From CAZSSM01 sp964609385 (GTDB lineage: Bacteria; Planctomycetota; Planctomycetia; Isosphaerales; Isosphaeraceae), in NCBI GenBank assembly GCA_964609385.1, contig CAZSSM010000122.1, forward strand, positions 1 to 15,283: a stretch of DNA of 15,283 bases. Reading direction: 5' to 3'. The first letter of the stretch is position 1. Every line of letters starts with the position of its first letter. Under the pieces are notes generated by a model, which saw nothing but the letters and a program-made list of their open reading frames with translations, had not been told where the DNA came from and ran no database searches. Positions 1 through 6,853 of the stretch are shown in pieces. The translations under genes and the position numbers were made by a program.

Positions 1-14
1 TGGCTGGGGACTGC
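1..14. repeat. Truncated palindromic repeat arm at window edge
   Basis: The first 14 bases match the foot of the dispersed repeat arm (TGGCTGGGGACTGC). The match then breaks and a new full arm begins at 22. It is a fragment of another copy, either cut by the window edge or degenerate. Confidence 0.6.
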
Positions 15-21
15 CCCGTTC

Positions 22-155
22 GGGTGGCTGGGGACTGCGACGCGCAGCGGAGCAGACCCCGGGCCTGAGGGCTTCCGGATGTCCAACCCAAGTCATCTCG
101 AGAGGACCACTCACCGAGGTGTCCCCGGGGTCTGCTGCGCAGTCCCCAGCCACCC
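22..155. repeat. REPIN-like paired palindrome, element R1
   Basis: Two inverted arms surround a spacer of about 60 bp. The left arm (22-63) starts GGGTGGCTGGGGACTG and ends GCAGACCCCGGG. The right arm (125-155) is its reverse complement, ending CAGTCCCCAGCCACCC. Each arm is also a small hairpin; the right arm has only TGC between GGGGTCTGC and GCAGTCCCC. The spacer ends with a block (about 83-124) that recurs in inverted orientation at about 12077-12118. The element lies beyond the 3' end of the minus-strand CHAT unit. Confidence 0.8.
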
Positions 156-259
156 AATGACACCGAACGACTCGAACGAAGACCAGCCACCCAATGTCAC
201 CTTCTTGGAAGGAACCCATGCGACCCGTCACGGCTCAGGTAGACCTAGGCGCCGGGCTC

Positions 260-394
260 GGGTGGCTGGGGACTGCGACGCAACGCGGAGCAGACCCCGG
301 GCCTGAGGGCTTCCGGATGTCCAACCCAAGGTCATCCCAAGAGGCAAACTCTTCGGGGATAACCTCGGGTCTGCTCCGCAGTCCCCCGTCACCC
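260..394. repeat. REPIN-like paired palindrome, element R2
   Basis: The left arm (260-303) carries the centre GACGCAACGCGGA between the GGGGACTGC and GCAGACCCC half-stems. The right arm (366-394) has a TCC loop and a decayed foot (CCCCCGTCACCC). After the left arm, R2 shares with R1 the spacer string CCTGAGGGCTTCCGGATG, so the two are close relatives. About 100 bp separates R1 from R2. That stretch is also conserved, inverted, near 11938-12043, so R1 and R2 move or evolve as one composite. Confidence 0.78.
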
Positions 395-466
395 GAGGAC
401 GACGGACGACTGGAACGAAGCCTGACAATCAGCTCCCCTATTGCTGATGATCTCGTTGGGATCGGA

Positions 467-479
467 ATCGAGTCTCGAT
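467..479. other. Short perfect palindrome 3' of the minus-strand unit
   Basis: ATCGAG-T-CTCGAT is a perfect 6-bp inverted repeat around one base, 11 bp beyond the stop codon at 490. It has no T-tract, so it is not a classic terminator. It could be a protein-binding site or could be chance. Confidence 0.25.
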
Positions 480-489
480 AGGAAGAAGA

Positions 490-957
490 TCAAGGAATCA
501 GGGAGAGAAGCTTTTCCACGAGCGGTTTAAGCACCGAGAGATCCGTCGGCTTGACCTCGATGGACCATGTGAGGTTGCCTTGCTTATCGCGTTGGATCTT
601 GGCTCGGGTCTGGAGGGCGATGAGGGCGGCGGTGATTACGGCGGTCGCGCCGGCGAACTCGAGAAGGGCCATTCGGGTCGGGGTGGCCGAGGGATTCTGC
701 ACGAAGGCTTCGAGGGCCGGACGTTGCTGGGGGTCGGCGGCGAGGACGACCAGGGCCTCGCGGGCCAGATCGCCCCGCCCGGCGGTCGCGGATTCCTCCG
801 ATGCCACGACGAACGCGTCGCGGAGGGCCTGGGCCAGTTCCGGGGTCAGTTCGGTCTGATACGCCTCCACCTCGGCATGCCACCGCGCTCCGGCGGCCGT
901 CTCCAGAATGCGCACGGCCGTGTCGTCGTCGAGCCGGCGAATCTGATCTTCGAGCAT
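490..957 (-). CDS. Small putative single-pass membrane protein, partner of the CHAT-STAND protein
   Basis: I do not recognise this family. The 155-residue product has a helical, acidic N-terminal half (about 1-90, opening MLEDQIRRLDDD). A hydrophobic, alanine-rich segment at about 96-115 could cross or insert into a membrane. A basic patch follows (residues 118-125, RAKIQRDK), then a short tail with a predicted strand (NLTWSIEV) and a final helix (LKPLVEKLLSLIP). The ATG at 957 is preferred because AGG sits 8 nt upstream. An in-frame GTG at 966 would add three residues. It begins 45 nt after the stop of the CHAT-STAND gene on the same strand, so co-transcription is likely. Its job may be effector, anchor or substrate of the CHAT protease; that is inference from adjacency only. 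It is shorter than bacterial gasdermins and does not resemble them. Confidence 0.8.
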   Translation of the reverse strand: MLEDQIRRLDDDTAVRILETAAGARWHAEVEAYQTELTPELAQALRDAFVVASEESATAGRGDLAREALVVLAADPQQRPALEAFVQNPSATPTRMALLEFAGATAVITAALIALQTRAKIQRDKQGNLTWSIEVKPTDLSVLKPLVEKLLSLIP

Positions 958-1002
958 GGCACACACCTATCCCATCAGGGAGGGTCCATCAATCGGTCCA
1001 AA

Positions 1003-3973
1003 TCATTCCGAACCCGACTTGCCTTGAATCTCGTCCAACAACCGTTGGGTCTTCTGCCGGTTCGCTTCGTTCTGCGTCTTGATCCAGATCGGCATGGCTT
1101 TGTTGTACCAACGCTCCGCCGAAGNNNNNNNNNNNNNNNNNNNNNNNNNNNNNNNNNNNNNNNNNNNNNNNNNNNNNNNNNNNNNNNNNNNNNNNNNNNN
1201 NNNNNNNNNNNNNNNNNNNNNNNNAAAGCTCGCCCCGGGCCGCAGCCACATTCCCCAACTGGTGGTAGGACCCGGCGGCACCCGGCTCGTTGCCAAGACG
1301 CTCGTTGATCTCCCGAGAGCGACTGTACCAACGCTCCGCCGAAGAAAGCTCGCCCCGGGCCGCAGCCACATTCCCCAACTGGTGGTAGGACCCGGCGGCC
1401 AATTCTTCGTGCTCTTTGGCGCGTGGAGACTCCGCCAATTGGAGCCATAGTTCTTCGGTCCGCTGGAAATTCCAGGAATTCTGAGCGTAGTCTGCGAGCG
1501 ACGCTGTCAGGCCCATCGCGCTGCGAGGCAGTTCCAAACGTTCGGCCTGTTCCCGAGCGTGTTCGAAATTGGCTCCATGGATCGTGAACGGACCACGTTG
1601 TTCGTGCAGGGGACGAGCCATGAATTGAAGAGCGATTTGCCCCATTGTCATCGCAAAAATCTGGCACCAAGGGTCACGGATGGACACATCGGGGGCTTGT
1701 GCCTTTGATCGAAGGAAGCCGGTCAGGACGGGATGGATCTCATAGATCGCCTGTCCGCGATCGCGGAGCAGCCCGGCGGTCGCGAGGATGGTGACGAACG
1801 CCTCGATGCGGTCGCGGGTCCAGGAGGCATCGATCTGTTGGGCCATCACTTCAAGATCATCCGCATCGATGTAGTGCTCGTGGAGGCCGAGGGGGATCAG
1901 CAGCGGTTGGAGGTCGGCGGGGACGGACTCGGTGGCGAAGCGGAGGGTGGCGAAGAGCTTGTCCTGGACCTTGTCGAGACCGGAACCATCGGCCTCGAGG
2001 TTGGTCCGGAGCGCGAGGCCCAATGCACCCGCCGACTGATCCTCAAGCTTCGGTAGGATCACCCGCATGGCCAGCGGGTGGCCGGAGAGCAGGTCCATGA
2101 GTGCTTTGAGGTCGGGATCGTCCCGGTCGATCGAGATCTTCAGCTCGCGAAGGATCGTCTCGCAGTACTCCCAGCGCTCCTCGCCCACCAGGCCACCGAG
2201 GTCGACCTTGAGCCGGGCATCACCCAGCCATTCCTCGGTGCTCCGGCTGGTGATCAAGACCTTGCTCCGGCCGCCCCTCAACCGCTTGAGCAGCGTCCGG
2301 AGAACCTCCTGGTCGTCGCTCGAGAGGTTCGCCGTGACCGACGTGCCCGGAATGCCGCGGACCGACTCGAAGTTGTCCCAGACGATGAGGACGCGCTCGG
2401 CCTTTAAGATCGCGACGAGGCGGTCGAGCTTCGTCTCCATCGGCAGCGACATGGCGTCGGTACCGATCAACGCCTCGACCATCCGGTTGACGACATACTC
2501 CGCGCTCTGGATCCCCTGGAACACGAACCAGAGGCACCCCTTGCCGAGACCGCCGGTGTCCTTGAGCCAGCGAACGAACCCGCGGGCCAGCGTCGTCTTG
2601 CCGACCCCGCCGAGCCCCTGGATCAACAGACCCGGCCGAGGCAGGTGCATCGCCCGTTCCAGTTCCAAGATCGGGCCGTCGCGGCCGACGAAACCGTGCG
2701 GGTTCTCGTCGTCGCGGGCCTCCGGGGGCAAGGGGATCTCCTCGGTCTTCGGACGACTGGCTCGAGCCTGCGCGGCGAAGGAGAGGTCGAGCGGCTCCTG
2801 CTGATAGGCCACCGGCACGAGCCAGTCGTCGAGGTCGTGGCGACCCCGGACGCAGACCCGCCCACGCTCGGAGAGCATCTGCTGCCGACCCGCACGCGTC
2901 GCCTGGGCGATGTCCCCGGTCCGGAACAACGCGCGATAGAAGCCCGGCAGAAACTGCTGCGCCCCGCTGACGTAGAGCGAATAGGCCATCGCCACCACAC
3001 TGCGGATCCCCGAGCGCAGCATCGCCGCGGCGACCGACGCGAACGGATCGTCGGCCTGCTCGTCGACCATGCCCGACTGGCACGCGTTCAGCACCACCGC
3101 GGGGATCCGGCAGTCGCGCAACAGGCCGGCGAGCTGCCCAGCATCCTTGAGGTCCGGCTTGCCGTCGATCGTCTCGAAGGCCAGCTTGCCGATCGGACCT
3201 TTCAGCTTGTGCGGGTCGAAGTCATCCGGCTTGATGGGACCGACCGGTTCGGGTCGGTAAGCCCCATGGCCATCGAAGTGGACGATGTGATAGTAGTCCG
3301 GTCGCTCGTCTTGAAGGTGTTCGCGCAGTCGGTCGAACGTCGGTGGTCGGAGCAGCGTCACCTCCGCGGGCAGATTCTGGTCGACGACCATTTCGACCAG
3401 CGGTCGGGAGAGCGACCGGAACCGGATGTCCTGCTCGAACGGCCGACAGGTGACGAGGAGGATGTTGACCCGGTCCTTCGGCAGCGAACCCGGTAGGTCA
3501 TACGGGTCATGCATTTGATTGAGCTGCCGCTCGATCTGACAGGTCGGCGCCAGGAACCCCGATTGCGGGTCGTGCAACGCCTCCCAAGGCCAGCCGAGCA
3601 CGACCGGATCGTCGCTCGAGATCCGCAAGTGCAATTGGTTCAGCCCCTGCCTCACCGCGTCATGGAAGAACTGGTTCCCCAGCCCCGACCCGAACAGGGC
3701 GTTGAATGCCCGCTCACCCCATCGCTTCAGCGCTTTCCGAACGAGGTCGGCGCTGTCGGTCTGGGGCGGGAACGGATAGTCGAGGTACTGCTCCAAATAC
3801 CAGCGCAGGTCCCGCATCAATTCGGTGTTCGTGCGCCCCTCGACCGGAAAGCCGATGGGCGACGGAACCTCGACCGACCCGCTGTTCTTGAGGGTCATCC
3901 CCTGGAGTCGGATGACCTGGAAGCGGTCCCCATTCCCGTCGGCCACATGACGGATCGTCAAAACGTTCATCAT
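1003..3973 (-). CDS. CHAT protease - STAND (NB-ARC-like) NTPase - TPR protein, interrupted by an assembly gap
   Basis: A sensor-activated protease architecture. Numbered from the start chosen here, an alpha/beta N-terminal region (1-150) leads into a CHAT caspase-like domain. Its candidate catalytic His lies in HFDGHG (His236) and its candidate Cys in VVLNACQSG (Cys298). The STAND NTPase has Walker A GLGGVGKTT (453-461), Walker B VLIVWDNFE (528-536), a sensor motif KVLITSRS (571-578) and GHPLAM (631-636). A winged-helix-like linker precedes TPRs from about 837, ending in 40-residue units containing GSYHQLGNVAAARGEL. The reading frame holds only if the N gap (1125-1224) is not counted as 100 bases; the genuine C-terminus ends LLDEIQGKSGSE at 1003. 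The ATG pair at 3973/3970 has GGTGA upstream. The alternative ATG at 4033 abuts AGG and overlaps a possible -10 box. Related STAND and CHAT proteins act in defence and cell death; that role is inferred here. Confidence 0.9.
1104..1399 (-). repeat. Tandem 120-bp TPR-coding repeats, near identical
   Basis: The block beginning AAAGCTCGCCCCGGGCC occurs at 1225 and again at 1345, 120 bp apart (40 codons). It is identical for 55 nt in each. The adjacent 21-nt string ending in ACGCTCCGCCGAAG recurs at 1324-1344 and just before the gap (1104-1124). Such DNA identity in a repeat that needs only protein similarity indicates recent duplication or gene conversion. It also explains why the assembly broke here. 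The number of units is unknown. Confidence 0.9.
1125..1224. other. Assembly gap (100 N) inside the TPR-coding repeats
   Basis: Exactly 100 N, a size often used as a placeholder for a gap of unknown length. Both edges stop at the same point of the 120-bp TPR repeat: ...GCCGAAG on the left and AAAGCTCG... on the right, which are contiguous in the intact copy at 1338-1352. The coding phase on the two sides is compatible if the missing DNA is a multiple of 3, most simply a whole number of 120-bp units, including zero. One hundred N is not a multiple of 3, so an uncorrected translation runs into a false frame ending at 989. Confidence 0.95.
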
Positions 3974-4031
3974 AGAGTTCACCAATCCGCCAACGACATC
4001 GGGGCGATCCGCAGATACGTCACGGAGGGTC

Positions 4032-4061
4032 ATCCTAAAGGGTCGCTCTCAAGTTCGACAA
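4032..4061 (-). promoter_or_regulatory. Candidate promoter for the CHAT-STAND unit
   Basis: On the minus strand, TTGTCG (4061-4056) and TAGGAT (4037-4032) are separated by 18 bp. Each matches 4 of 6 sigma-70 consensus bases. The -10 box would overlap the upstream ATG at 4033, which supports initiation at 3973/3970. Sequence similarity is the only evidence. Confidence 0.3.
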
Positions 4062-4442
4062 TCCATCCACAAGGACGTGAGTGTCCCGCGCGGTTCTCGA
4101 TTGGTCCGGACGGGCCTCGTCGCGACTCGAAGCAGGAGATCGCGATGCCGACCCGGCGGGTCGTACGGCTTAGTCGTGGACGGGACAAAAAAGCGCCCCA
4201 ATCGCCTTGAGGACTTTTGACAGGTCTCCACGCGGTTCTAGGGTTGCAGAGACATCGGGAGGCTCGGTGAACAACCGGTCGCCCGCACACAAGTTCGGAA
4301 CCCTCGGCCGATCGGCCCGCAACACGGCCCGCAATCATCGCGGGGCGCTGGGGTGCGTTCGGCCCGAATCAGAATCAGACCCGCGGCCCCTCCGACATGG
4401 AGGGTCGAGGACGGTCCGCCGGTCCACGAGCATCAACGCCTT

Positions 4443-4508
4443 GGGGAGGGGCGTTGGTGCGAGGGGGCGGGGGGAGAAGTGTTGCATAACACTTCGAGGG
4501 GCCCCCCC
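4443..4508 (+). promoter_or_regulatory. G-tract cluster plus perfect hairpin
   Basis: Four G-runs (4443-4446, 4448-4451, 4463-4467, 4469-4474) could form a G-quadruplex. They lead into a perfect 8-bp inverted repeat, GAAGTGTT (4476-4483) and AACACTTC (4488-4495), with loop GCAT. A C7 run (4502-4508) could instead pair with the last G-run and enclose the hairpin. No gene ends just upstream, so a terminator role is unlikely. An operator or RNA switch is possible but unproven. Confidence 0.45.
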
Positions 4509-4676
4509 GTCCTCTCTTTAACCATTGAGAATCTCGACTTCGAAAAACCGATCGATTCACGATATGCCCTGCATCCGTGGACTCAACAGCGGGTCGATGA
4601 CGGTGATCACCGATGTGCGTACGGCCTGTGACGTGTACCACCGCGCGGGTTCGTCCGATTCTCCGGATGCGAACCC

Positions 4677-4706
4677 TTGACAACGAATTTTCAAGGATCA
4701 TGCTGT
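4677..4706 (+). promoter_or_regulatory. Candidate promoter for the HEAT/TPR gene
   Basis: A perfect -35 box TTGACA (4677-4682) is followed by a poor -10 region around ATGCTG/TGCTGT (4700-4706), at 17-18 bp spacing. It lies about 56 nt before the chosen ATG at 4762. The -35 match is good and the -10 match is weak. Confidence 0.35.
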
Positions 4707-4761
4707 AACTGGTCGTCCAAGGATGGTGGTCGCCTCCCGAATCGCCCCCCAGGATCACCCC

Positions 4762-5589
4762 ATGAGGCCGCATCAGATCCCGACCAATTCCTTGGGACAA
4801 CCTCGAGGGTGGGCTCGGGTTTCCTCCGTATCCCTCCGATGGACCGGATTGGTCATCGCGATCGTTTGGGGATCGGTCTGCGTCGACGGGTCCCCGGCGG
4901 GCATTGAACCCCCTCCGGCCTCAAGGCGCCCCGACGTGCCCGAACGATTTCAGGCCCCCCTGCTGCTCGAATACTACGACGAGTTCCTCGAGACACGCGA
5001 CTACGACACATTCCGGACTCAGGTCAATCAGCGTTACACCGAGTCGACGCTGGCCCGCCTGCTCGAAGACACGCCGAGGCGGGTCCGCCTGGCCGCCCTG
5101 CTGGGTCTCCGCGAACTCGGGTCGATGGAGAGCAACCAGGCCGTCGCCAGTTGCTTGGCCGATGAGGATCCGGGCGTCCGCGAGTTTGCGCGCGAGACCG
5201 CCTGGACGATCTGGTTCCGAGGCGATTCGCCCGAGGACGCCGAAGCCCTGGAGGGCATCCGCGAACAGATCGCGCGGGGGCAGCTCCGCGAGGCGATCGG
5301 TGACGCCTCCGCGCTGATCGAGGCGTCCCCCGAGTTCGCCGAAGCCTACAATCAGCGCGCCATCGCCCACTTCGTACTGGGCGACCTCGAGGCCAGCGTG
5401 ACCGATTGTCAGCGCGTCCTGGAACTCAACCCGGTCCACTTCGGCGCCCTCGACGGCCTGGGTCAGTGCTACCTTCGACTCGAGCGCTTCGTCGACGCCC
5501 TCGGCACGTTCCGCCGTGGGCTCCGCCTCTCGCCCTACAACGACCGTTACCGTCAGATCATCGAGATCCTCGAAGCTCAGATCGGTTAG
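4762..5589 (+). CDS. Exported HEAT-repeat/TPR protein
   Basis: A 275-residue protein of unknown specific role, probably a periplasmic or membrane-anchored scaffold. Residues 1-47 look like a long signal or anchor: an Arg-containing stretch, then a hydrophobic core (WTGLVIAIVWGSVCV), then a small-residue region. Residues 60-100 are helical (LLLEYYDEFLETRDY). Residues 94-155 resemble HEAT repeats (RRVRLAALLGLRELG; then DEDPGVREFARETAW). Residues 163-272 contain about three TPRs, including AEAYNQRAIAHFVLGDLEAS, then NPVHFGALDGLGQCYLRLERF. The ATG at 4762 has AGGA 7 nt upstream. An in-frame ATG at 4723 abuts its AGG and is less likely. TPR and HEAT repeats usually mediate protein contacts; no partner is evident from the neighbours. 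It ends 291 bp before the sugar-transferase gene, so the two need not be co-transcribed. Confidence 0.85.
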   Translation: MRPHQIPTNSLGQPRGWARVSSVSLRWTGLVIAIVWGSVCVDGSPAGIEPPPASRRPDVPERFQAPLLLEYYDEFLETRDYDTFRTQVNQRYTESTLARLLEDTPRRVRLAALLGLRELGSMESNQAVASCLADEDPGVREFARETAWTIWFRGDSPEDAEALEGIREQIARGQLREAIGDASALIEASPEFAEAYNQRAIAHFVLGDLEASVTDCQRVLELNPVHFGALDGLGQCYLRLERFVDALGTFRRGLRLSPYNDRYRQIIEILEAQIG

Positions 5590-5721
5590 GCTCCGACCGA
5601 AGAAATTCATGGTTGCGTGATGACGCGATCACGTGCCCGTGTCACAGGTCCGTCTGGCGCATCGACAACATCCTCCACAATCGATCCGACCCGCACATTC
5701 GAGACACCCCGAACTTTGGGG

Positions 5722-5759
5722 TTGACAGGATCCTTCGACGACATGCTGTCGTCTGGATC
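5722..5759 (+). promoter_or_regulatory. TTGACA box followed by a strong hairpin upstream of the sugar transferase
   Basis: TTGACA (5722-5727) is followed by an interrupted stem. GATCC (5729-5733) pairs with GGATC (5755-5759), and the perfect 7-bp stem GACGACA (5737-5743) pairs with TGTCGTC (5747-5753) around a TGC loop. There is no T-tract, so it is not an obvious terminator of the preceding gene. It may be an operator, or a leader hairpin if transcription starts further upstream. The palindrome overlaps where a -10 box would be, which fits repressor control but does not prove it. Confidence 0.4.
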
Positions 5760-5880
5760 GCGGCTCATGTTCGACCTTGTTCCGGGGCGATAAGGTACTG
5801 TCACCGGCTCGCGACGCGATCCTGCCGGGCGGGTGCCCATGCGGCACGCCATTCACTCCCCTTCCTCCCCAAAGCGCTGA

Positions 5881-6684
5881 ATGACCATGACCGTGGATCG
5901 AATGCCCCGCGAACGGAATCGCGCTTCAGTCTCACGAAGGGCTCGGCTGGCCTCGGCTCCGCCACAGGCGTCCCCTGCGTCGCGGCCGAGCCAACAGCTT
6001 CAACCGGGAACCGCCCCCGGGTCGTCGGGAGGAACGGTTGTCGAGGACCGGGACGCACGCTGGGTCGATCATCCGTGGTCGTTCCAGGCCAAGCGGATCG
6101 TCGACTTCGTCGGCGCGTCGGTCGGCTTGGTCCTTCTGCTGCCGGTCCTCCTGCTGATCGCCGCCTTGATTCGACTCGACTCACCCGGCCCGATCTTCTT
6201 CCGGCAACAACGGCTGGGCTTGGGCGGTCGCCCGTTCCGGATCTGGAAGTTCCGCTCGATGTACCGCGACGCCGAGGCGCGTCTGAAGGAACTGCAAGCC
6301 CAGTCCGACGACCCGATCATGTTCAAGATGCGGAACGATCCCCGGGTCACCCGCGTGGGGCGGTTCCTGCGCCAGACCAGCCTCGACGAACTGCCGCAGT
6401 TGCTCAACGTGATCACCGGAACCATGAGCCTGGTCGGCCCGCGCCCGCTTCCCATTAAAGATTGCGATCGGCTCCGTGAGGCTTACCCCGAGTCGTTCAC
6501 CCTGCGCCACGCGGTCCTACCGGGCATGACCGGCGCCTGGCAAGTCGTCCGCCACGACGTCAGCGCTGAGGAGATGGTCGAATTGGACCGCGACTACCTG
6601 GCCGACTGGAACTTCTGGCTCGACCTCTGGTTGATCGCGCGAACGGCCATCACCGTCGTCATCGGTCGTGGCGCCTACGCTTGA
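5881..6684 (+). CDS. Polyprenyl-phosphate sugar-1-phosphate transferase (bacterial sugar transferase family)
   Basis: The family transfers a sugar-1-phosphate from a nucleotide sugar to undecaprenyl phosphate at the cytoplasmic membrane, the first step of exopolysaccharide or O-antigen repeat assembly. Family motifs seen in this 267-residue protein: KRIVDFVGASVGLV and a hydrophobic segment (about 71-97); the DSPGPIFFRQQRLG motif (100-113) with FRIWKFRSM; RVGRFLRQTSLDELPQLLNV (158-177) and SLVGPRP, carrying the conserved acidic residues; and LPGMTGAWQV (213-222). Its length fits the compact WcaJ/ExoY/RfbP C-terminal module, without the large N-terminal five-helix region. A Pro/Ser/Arg-rich disordered stretch occupies residues 1-60. 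The start at 5881 is uncertain, since ATGs at 5887 and 5902 are in frame and no strong ribosome site is seen at 5881. The sugar cannot be predicted. No other polysaccharide gene is in the window. Confidence 0.95.
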   Translation: MTMTVDRMPRERNRASVSRRARLASAPPQASPASRPSQQLQPGTAPGSSGGTVVEDRDARWVDHPWSFQAKRIVDFVGASVGLVLLLPVLLLIAALIRLDSPGPIFFRQQRLGLGGRPFRIWKFRSMYRDAEARLKELQAQSDDPIMFKMRNDPRVTRVGRFLRQTSLDELPQLLNVITGTMSLVGPRPLPIKDCDRLREAYPESFTLRHAVLPGMTGAWQVVRHDVSAEEMVELDRDYLADWNFWLDLWLIARTAITVVIGRGAYA

Positions 6685-6750
6685 CCGAATGGTGTTTCAC
6701 TTGACACGCAGCGTCAGGCGAATGCGACCAAAATCTGTTTTCACAAAAAC

Positions 6751-6768
6751 CTGTTGATCTGGCAACAG
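6751..6768. other. Small hairpin in the leader of hrpB
   Basis: CTGTTG (6751-6756) and CAACAG (6763-6768) form a perfect 6-bp stem around ATCTGG. The surrounding stretch (about 6725-6800) is the least GC-rich part of the gap between the sugar transferase and hrpB. The hrpB promoter is probably here, though no consensus boxes stand out. No T-tract follows. Confidence 0.3.
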
Positions 6769-6853
6769 CCTCGTCGGTTCGGTTTCTCTGAGATTTGGCA
6801 GATGGTCGGATGACGACATTCACGCATCAACACCGACCAAGCAGCCTCGGCCG

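Larger units (their letters stand above)
4062..4761. other. 700-bp intergenic region between divergent genes
   Basis: No convincing gene is visible. Open frames on both strands here give Arg/Pro/Ser-rich translations without recognisable motifs, typical of GC-rich noncoding DNA. It separates the minus-strand CHAT unit from the plus-strand genes, so promoters for both directions should lie here. Notable contents are the G-rich structured element at 4443-4508 and a TTGACA box at 4677. Confidence 0.6.

Noticed and set aside
22..394. CRISPR array suggested by repeated 40-bp units with spacers
   Set aside because: The units alternate in orientation, spacing is irregular (about 60-156 bp), spacers are shared between copies, and there are no cas genes.
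490..957. Small CHAT-linked gene as a bacterial gasdermin
   Set aside because: It is too short, helical in its N-terminal half, has a single hydrophobic segment near the C-terminal third, and lacks the beta-rich gasdermin pattern.
580..1308. Plus-strand open frame of 242 residues opposite the small membrane-protein gene
   Set aside because: It runs through the gap, has a Gly/Arg-rich composition without motifs, and lies antisense to a frame with a coherent helical and hydrophobic pattern.
989..4033. A single 1014-residue CHAT-TPR frame running through the Ns to a stop at 989
   Set aside because: After the gap this frame loses TPR similarity, and its phase depends on the arbitrary 100 N. The frame ending at 1003 continues the repeat.
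4181..4200. A6 run (4188-4193) read on the minus strand as a GC stem plus T6 terminator
   Set aside because: The only stem next to the T6 run is 3-4 bp with a large loop, and no minus-strand gene ends there.
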